DNA of 64,000 nucleotides from Leucogyrophana mollusca (Eukaryota > Basidiomycota > Agaricomycetes > Boletales). Positions 57,980-64,000 of this stretch are shown here, piece by piece. How positions within the stretch are numbered: the first letter of the stretch is position 1; the number at the start of each line of letters is the position of its first letter. The position numbers and the translations under genes were made by a program. The stretch is taken from positions 62,001-126,000 of the forward strand of contig MU266359.1 of the NCBI GenBank assembly GCA_021014945.1, written 5' to 3'. Below the pieces are notes generated by a model, which searched no databases, had not been told where the DNA came from, and saw only the letters and a list, made by a program, of their open reading frames with translations.

Positions 57980-60629
57980 ATGGGTATGTTACAGGATCCC
58001 CCACGTCTGCTTGATTTGACGAAAAACATAGCGTCCACAGAAGATTCGATGGAACAGTCCGGAGACCAGTCCCCTGCGAGAACGCGATCACCTATGCTTC
58101 GACATACAGCTGATGATGCGCCACATACCCCCCCTAGAGTTGCTGTACGCGCTTCTTCCGGTGCCGTGCGGTCTAGAAAAACGACCGCAGATGATTCACA
58201 ACGACGCATCACTTCACTCAACCTCCGAAGGGTGGCCACTACGATGCTTCAGCCTGAGAAGAAACTAGGACCACCCCCCAGTGCTTGGAGAAGTATACGG
58301 TCCATAATTCTTGCCTCATGTAAATGCGGCCGTCCAGTCTCCGCTCGCCCATGGCTGATATTTCGGTGTGACAGGGCTAAATGTCTTACTAGTGTTCATA
58401 CCAATATCTGTGCGCATCATCACCCACGCTGATACTCCGTTGATTCTCATGCTATTGTAGTGGGCTCTGAACTTTGCTCTCCCAGACCAGCAGACGCTGA
58501 TCTTCGTCTGCACGTATTTTCCCTTTCAGTGGGCCCCACAATTCTCTGACATCTTCCTGATAGTCGCGTTTTTGGCAATAATACCTTTGGCAAAGGTAAA
58601 ACACAAGGGATCACCAGATTTACTCGCTGCTCACATCGTCTGCAGTTACTGGCCTTCGCTACGGACGAGCTCTCAATGCGTGTAGGCCAAACCCTGGCGG
58701 GCCTACTTAATGCCACTTTGGTATATATCATCTGGGTGTCATTGAACTTTGATCTAACATGGCTGTTTTAAACACAGGGAAATGCGTAAGTAGCACCATG
58801 TCCTAATATTCGAAGAAGCTCATTTATGGCTACGTAGCGTTGAACTTATTGTTGCAGTATGCATCTTGCCCGACGCCTTTCCAATTTCGCGCTTATATAT
58901 TTCTCCAGATCATCGCTCTGGTCAAGTGCGAACTATCCATTGTCCAATCTTCGCGTATGTTTCGATCATATTATTTCCGGTCATCGATCTTTTGCATATG
59001 AACGATACTCACTTTTGTTTTTCAGTGGTTGGTTCCATTTTGAGCAACTTGCGTATGTTCCATCCCCCCCTAACTCCCAGTATCACACCGTTAACTAATT
59101 TTGACCAGTTCTTGTCTTGGGCATGTGTTTCTTTGCGGGTGGTCTGCGGTTCTCCGAGCAGGGATTCGGCCAAAGTGAGCTGTCGCCGCTTTACTGCTGG
59201 GAGATCCATATCCTGATCTGGTCGGCCAGGTGCTGTCCAGCTCAACTCTTCTCTGTTAACCATCAGTGTCATTGCCGTGCTACTTCCCGGCGCCTTCCAT
59301 TTCGCTCTTTCTCAAAATACAAGTCAAGACGAGGGCACCATTGATCAAGAAATCCTGAAGACTAGTCATGGTGTACGTCCATGTTCGTGCTCGAATTTGT
59401 AATGTGTAGTACTTAGGCTGCATATTTCAGGTCGCTATCATCCTTTTGTTTAGTGCGTGTCAGCATTTGCATTCTTTCTTTAGCATTAACCATCTCCCCC
59501 CTGTAGTCTATGCCTCCTACCTTGTCTTCCAACTCTTCTCGCACAAGGCCCTCTACGACGATGCCAATGAAGACATTTTAATATCCAAAAAGTACGACAA
59601 GAACCCTTTCGTGCTCAAGAGGCATAGAAAGAATGCCAGTGCCCACGACGATGGCCGCGTGACTGACGGCATCCTGATGACCTCCCCTATCAATACACGC
59701 TTGAGTGAAGAGGGCACCCCATTACCAGCTGAAGGTGGACCTGAGGATGTAGAATCCGGTCACTCTGACGAACAGGACGAGGAAACCCCCCAGATGAGTG
59801 TGCCTGTTTGCTTGGGTCTCTTGATCGTCGTTACCGTGGTAGGTGCCTTGTAACCATCTATGATTATGGGAAGCTAAGTTGTTTATTTGATCTGCCTACC
59901 TAGCTGGTCGCTGTCACAGCCGAGTTCCTTGTCGACTCGATTAATGGTCTTACCGACACGGGTCATATCGGCAAGGAATTTGTTGGTGTTATCCTCCTCC
60001 CCATCGTCGGTAATGCTGCGGAGCATGTGACGGCGGTCACCGTGTCGGTCAAAGACAAATTAACACTCAGCTTGGGTGTTGCCGTTGGCTCAAGTATCGT
60101 GAGTCCTTGTGACCTGAGTTTGAGCAGACCTGTTGCTCAGATATATTTTTTCACCGCAGCAAATTGCCCTCTTTGTTATCCCGTGCGTTGTTCCTTGACT
60201 TGAGCAGTTTGATTTCTGGATTGAGTGGACCAATTAGATTCATTATTACCCTCGGTTGGATCTTGGGAAAGCCACTCACTTTGCTCTTTGACCCTCTCGA
60301 GTCTGTTGTGTTATTCTTGGCTGGTACGCACCGCTGTTTCAAAACCGTGGCATTCTGACTGACTGCGCGTTTAACACGGACCAGTCCTCACGGTCAACTA
60401 CTGCGTCCAGGATGGTAAATCAAATTGGCTGGAGGGTATGATACTCATGTGTAAGTTCCATCCGCATGGGTTTTCGTAGCCTTTGACCCCATGCTGCTGC
60501 AGGCCTGTACCTCATCCTCGGGGTCACTTTCTGGTTCTATCCTGGTAAGTAGCGGTCACTTCTGTGCTGGTGCATGCAGTTTCTCATATCCGCACTTCAG
60601 GCACCGACGGAATCTTTACCAGCTGTTAG
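57980..60629 (+). CDS. VCX1: Vacuolar Ca2+/H+ exchanger (Vcx1/CAX family)
   Basis: Antiporter that loads Ca2+ into the vacuole using the proton gradient. ATG 57980 starts a long cytosolic N-terminus (SARTRSP-type, Ser/Arg-rich). After introns come LNVLLVFIPIS joined to WALNFALPDQQTLIFV, then FLAIIPLAK, LLAFATDELSMRVGQTLAGL and NATLGN: the first alpha-repeat (GNATE-like, helix with acidic residues). LVLGMCFFAGGLRFSEQGFG follows. An acidic loop (EGGPEDVESGHSDEQDEETP, about 59730-59795) separates the halves. The second alpha-repeat is LLPIVGNAAEHVTAVTVSVK (about 59990-60055), followed by SLGVAVGSSIQIALFVIPF and LYLILGVTFWFYP. The protein ends GIFTSC at TAG 60627-60629. Many very short exons; frames join well. 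Confidence 0.92.
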
Positions 60630-61334
60630 GTCGGTCGGTCGGACCAACCATAGTGATAAAAGCTCCTCGCTTTCATTCCCGTACTACTTTGTCTGCGGCG
60701 GGCGTCCACCTCAATCCTCAACACCATTGACTCAGACCACTTACATTTCATTCCTATATCTATTTGTCATGCGTATCCCTTTTTCTAATACTTGGCGCGA
60801 TTCTTACTTTATATACCCTTGACGAGGCACTTTGGACAATTTGTAGCACTATCAATACTGATCTTTGACATATACATACTGTCTACACTTCGTTTTGGGT
60901 TGATGATTTCTTTGACTTGGTACATGGCGTCGCCGAGCGTCTGCTGTCCACAAGGCCGTTCGACACAAGTTCGACCTCGTGGAGAGGAGCAAGCCCCCGA
61001 CTCTGGTTCCCGAGCTCTTCGTCATAGGGGCTGTTTCTGTGTAACTACGTATGTCGATTGCCTTAATGATAGTTATCGTTATTCCATTGTGACCTCAGTT
61101 AACGGGTCTCATACACGCGATAAACCCCATCCTGGGCGTGATGCAATGCACGCGTCGACCACCGGGCACACTCGAGGCTCTCCCCACCGCGTCGTGTTGT
61201 ACCACAGTCCATAGTGAACCGTATCAACCTCGTACATTGCCTCACCTCTTGTCACGTAACAACAGAGATGCCTATCGCTGTCCTGATCGAAGTTACATAC
61301 ATCAGATCTGCTTGACCTCGACTGATACTGATAT
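60630..61334. other. Intergenic between convergent genes
   Basis: About 700 bp between the exchanger and hydratase stops. Open frames are short, overlapping and without motifs. Confidence 0.5.
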
Positions 61335-62726
61335 TCATAGCTTTGGCTTGGCATCTCCATCAGCCAACGTCACAGCTGCTGCGGCAAGCACAGTGGTTCC
61401 TCGTTCCTTTGCTTTCGTTGCTGATATCAAAGGAATCAGCACTGACGTCAGACAGCACGGCTGCAAGGCACATGAGAGAAGCAGTAATGACGACGTACTG
61501 AAGATGACCCTGTTGCCTTCTTTCCACATTTCGGTGACGAGAGTCTCTCCAGGGTACACCACCCCCGCGAAACTGAGGGACGCAGAACGTCAGGTGGAGT
61601 GAGGAGTAAGACCACAGCAGTGATACGTCACTGACCGAACTTTGATGTCCTTGTATGCACCATACGTCTTTAGAACGTGTTTGCCGGCAAAACCCATGAA
61701 GCAAAGTCCTAAAAAATGGGGGGAACGTGAGCTGTGAGAGTGCAAAGAAAGGAATCGCTTGAACCGTGGAGAATCGGCTGATCAAAACCACCCATGGCAG
61801 CGAACTCGGGGTAAATCTGGGTAAATGCCCGGTTAAAACGGCGAGGCGCACGAAATAAACGCGACTCACATGTAATGGGTTGTAATCTCCACTCAGGCTG
61901 AGAGGGACAGTGACATGAGTCGGAAATTAAAGAAATATATTTTGCAGTGGCTTGCCGGTAAAGGGCTGCCTGCGACGGCGACGTCTTTTCCTCGACGACC
62001 GCGTCAGGCTTCCTCTTTGGCGGGGCGTTGACAGCATTTGCTGCTCCCCTATCTGAGCCTGGGTTAACATAGCAAATAGATCATAGTGTCACTTGTGACT
62101 TGCCACTTCCTGCGCGCTTGCCGCCGAATCCTCCTGCACCACGGATGAATACTGTGACCTGGTTTTCGAATATAACGTCTCCAGTTGCCTTGTCCTTTGT
62201 ATAAACAATAGTTGTAACAGAGGCCGCCTTTCCCTTGTCGAGTACTTCGAGGAGCCTATGCAACGCGAGAAATCAGAACTTTCTTGTAGTGTATGTATTT
62301 ATTTGACCTGACGAACCGAGTCTCGCTCACAAGCTCCCCCTCGGTTGGAATAGGACCTTTGATAGACAGATACTGTTCTCCGTGGAGGAGCTTAGCCTGT
62401 AGTGGTATCCTCAGGAAGGGTCTCTATACACACTCAATAAAACATTGCGAGTATCTTACAGGGTTGAAGTTGGGCAGCCATCCCAATGGTACTCCCGAGC
62501 TGGCAGCAAACTGCGGGATGACGCCAAATGTGGGTAGGGCAGCAAAGTTGTCGTGCCCTTCATACGTCCATTGGAGTTCTTTCTCGGTCGCGCCGATACC
62601 GAGGTTGTAGAGTATTACATCTCGTTCGGTGTAGCCGAACTCAAACGGTTCGGGAATGCTTTTTTTCGCATCAACGACGAGTTGCGAGTCTTCAGGGTCA
62701 TTGAACGCATCAGGTAGCCCCGACAT
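61335..62726 (-). CDS. 2-enoyl-CoA hydratase 2 (MaoC-like), peroxisomal fatty-acid oxidation
   Basis: Hydrates trans-2-enoyl-CoA to (R)-3-hydroxyacyl-CoA. The start at 62724-62726 gives [16 protein letters not shown]. The N-terminal half carries [20 protein letters not shown] and [20 protein letters not shown]. The middle reads [20 protein letters not shown] and [17 protein letters not shown]. The C-terminal hot-dog fold has the hydratase-2 motif [11 protein letters not shown] with the catalytic Asp and His, then [18 protein letters not shown] and [20 protein letters not shown]. The Tyr-Arg-Leu junction uses an apparent GC-AG intron (61898-61955). It ends DAKPKL at 61335; PKL resembles a weak PTS1. 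Unlike Fox2 it is not fused to dehydrogenase domains, so the partner enzyme is elsewhere. Confidence 0.9.
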
Positions 62727-64000
62727 TTTGTGAGCAGGTCAACGTCGATTCAAGAGCTGAGAAAGATTTGGTGTTCGGTCAGTGAAGCTCAGAGTCACCG
62801 AACAGAAATCACATGCTTGGTTAAAAGCCTCCGTCGCTGGTCGAGGAACTTCAAGTTGACGCCACTTACAAATCTATAACAAGTAATGTTGTGGAATGTC
62901 ATGCCATGATCATACAGGTACTTGGAGTAGGTATTTTTATTGTCCTCCGATGGTGATGGAACCTTACACATCGACTGCCATCTGTCAGTAAGGTATGCAA
63001 AGGAGGTACTGAATTTTACCCATTTTTACACAATTACCAGGTACTTAACAGAGCAATGGCCGCCTGCACGATGGCAGTGTCTTGGTCTGTATGATGGCTT
63101 GAACGGTGACTCTCCGAGCCACTAGTATCGTATGCGGGAGCTATCCATGGACGCTGGTCAAACGACAATATGGCATTTCTCCATTACGTTGTGTTCGCAT
63201 ACGTGGATGTCGTCGCCTATCGGCGCGGTTCCAGCGCCTGGCAATGGCGCCCCACTAACATGGCTTACGCGCATTCACCGATCAACGTCAACCTTCGACA
63301 CGTCGTCAGCATCACCACAAAGTATGTACACACAGTCATAGGCGGCGGCGACGGTCTCAGCTTGAAATTTGAACTGCAGCGTCCGGACGGATTGGACACA
63401 GAGGGGGCTGAGTCGGAGGGTGTTTTCCTAACTTCATCAAAGATATGGTACAAGCAACAGATCCTTGGCTTACCTCTCACGCCTTTGCGTCTCTGAGCTA
63501 TGTTTAACTGGACTGGCATGGTGCTTCACATGAATGCCGGCACCTGTCTCGATCGACAGCCCTCTCATCAAACAAGAAGATACGTTTGACAGCTGCACAA
63601 TGATGAACTGCTCTTCTCCGGACGGAATCGAGCAAGGGATGACCGTGTACGCCTTTATTTGGATCCAACCCCCCTGGAATGCCGTCACTGATGATCGCTT
63701 GCTGTCTCTGATCCATAGGTTAGGCAATCGCGGGTGCTACAAACGGGCCCGGGGGGAATTAATTATTGCCAATGGGCTGGTTCTATTCACGACCTTTCTT
63801 TCCGGACCATCGCATTTTATCGGAGATGTTTATAGGTCCTATTGGTAGATGGTCGCCAGTTCAGGGTGTTGAGCTGAATCATTAACGACAGGTGGCCCTG
63901 CGTGCTGCCAACAGCTTTTCTCCTTTCAACTGTCACGGGGATGGTGTGGCCTCGAACTCATTGGTGCACCCCGCGCATCAACACCAGGATATCCTTGGGA
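62727..64000. other. Right-edge region, no supported gene
   Basis: The hydratase promoter side followed by sequence with short open frames on both strands (for example 63170-63496 and 63534-63848 plus, 63470-63727 minus). None has a motif or convincing splice partner. Part of a gene beyond the edge cannot be excluded. Confidence 0.4.

Overview
This 64 kb window is from the nuclear genome of a filamentous basidiomycete, most likely an Agaricomycete. Genes are broken by many short GT..AG introns (about 50-70 nt) with fungal branch-point motifs. The protein set is fungal (palA/Rim20, Vcx1-type Ca2+/H+ antiporter, Los1/exportin-T, sedolisin peptidase, JLP1-type dioxygenase), and two families look basidiomycete-specific (a DUF6697-like protein and a membrane-anchored WD40 protein). 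I saw no rRNA, tRNA, transposon or CRISPR.

Layout. 1-2489: RasGAP-related gap1 homologue, minus strand, running off the left edge. 2490-8211: gene-poor, but it holds two tiny three-exon paralogues (3785-4204 and 6212-6545). 8212-29666: compact housekeeping block with alternating strands: palA/RIM20, DUF6697-like, DUF3421/DM9-like, eIF3e, MPDU1/PQ-loop, a conserved unknown, an ER DnaJ ending in RDEL, cullin-3 and exportin-T. 30662-32967: two divergently transcribed small secreted paralogues, both with TATA boxes. 33369-35622: TauD/JLP1 dioxygenase and a possible small gene. 37271-47124: WD40 membrane protein, a single-TM coiled-coil protein and a PX-PB1 protein. 47125-49451: unresolved. 49452-51800: secreted S53 peptidase. 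53926-56293: F-box/LRR-like protein. 57980-60629: vacuolar Ca2+/H+ exchanger. 61335-62726: 2-enoyl-CoA hydratase 2. The right end shows nothing I can support.

How the genes relate. Most are ordinary core functions: translation initiation, tRNA export, ubiquitin ligation, ER folding and glycosylation support, Ras down-regulation, ambient-pH signalling, Ca2+ storage and fatty-acid oxidation. They do not form one pathway, although several neighbours share divergent promoters (eIF3e/MPDU1, the 17-19 kb unknown/DnaJ, DUF6697/DUF3421). The accessory content is the more novel part: small secreted paralogues with an intron conserved in position, phase and length, and a family of tiny Tudor-like proteins of which one copy looks broken.

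Exon boundaries were placed by eye from splice consensus, reading frame and remembered family motifs. Start and stop positions are firmer than every internal splice site.
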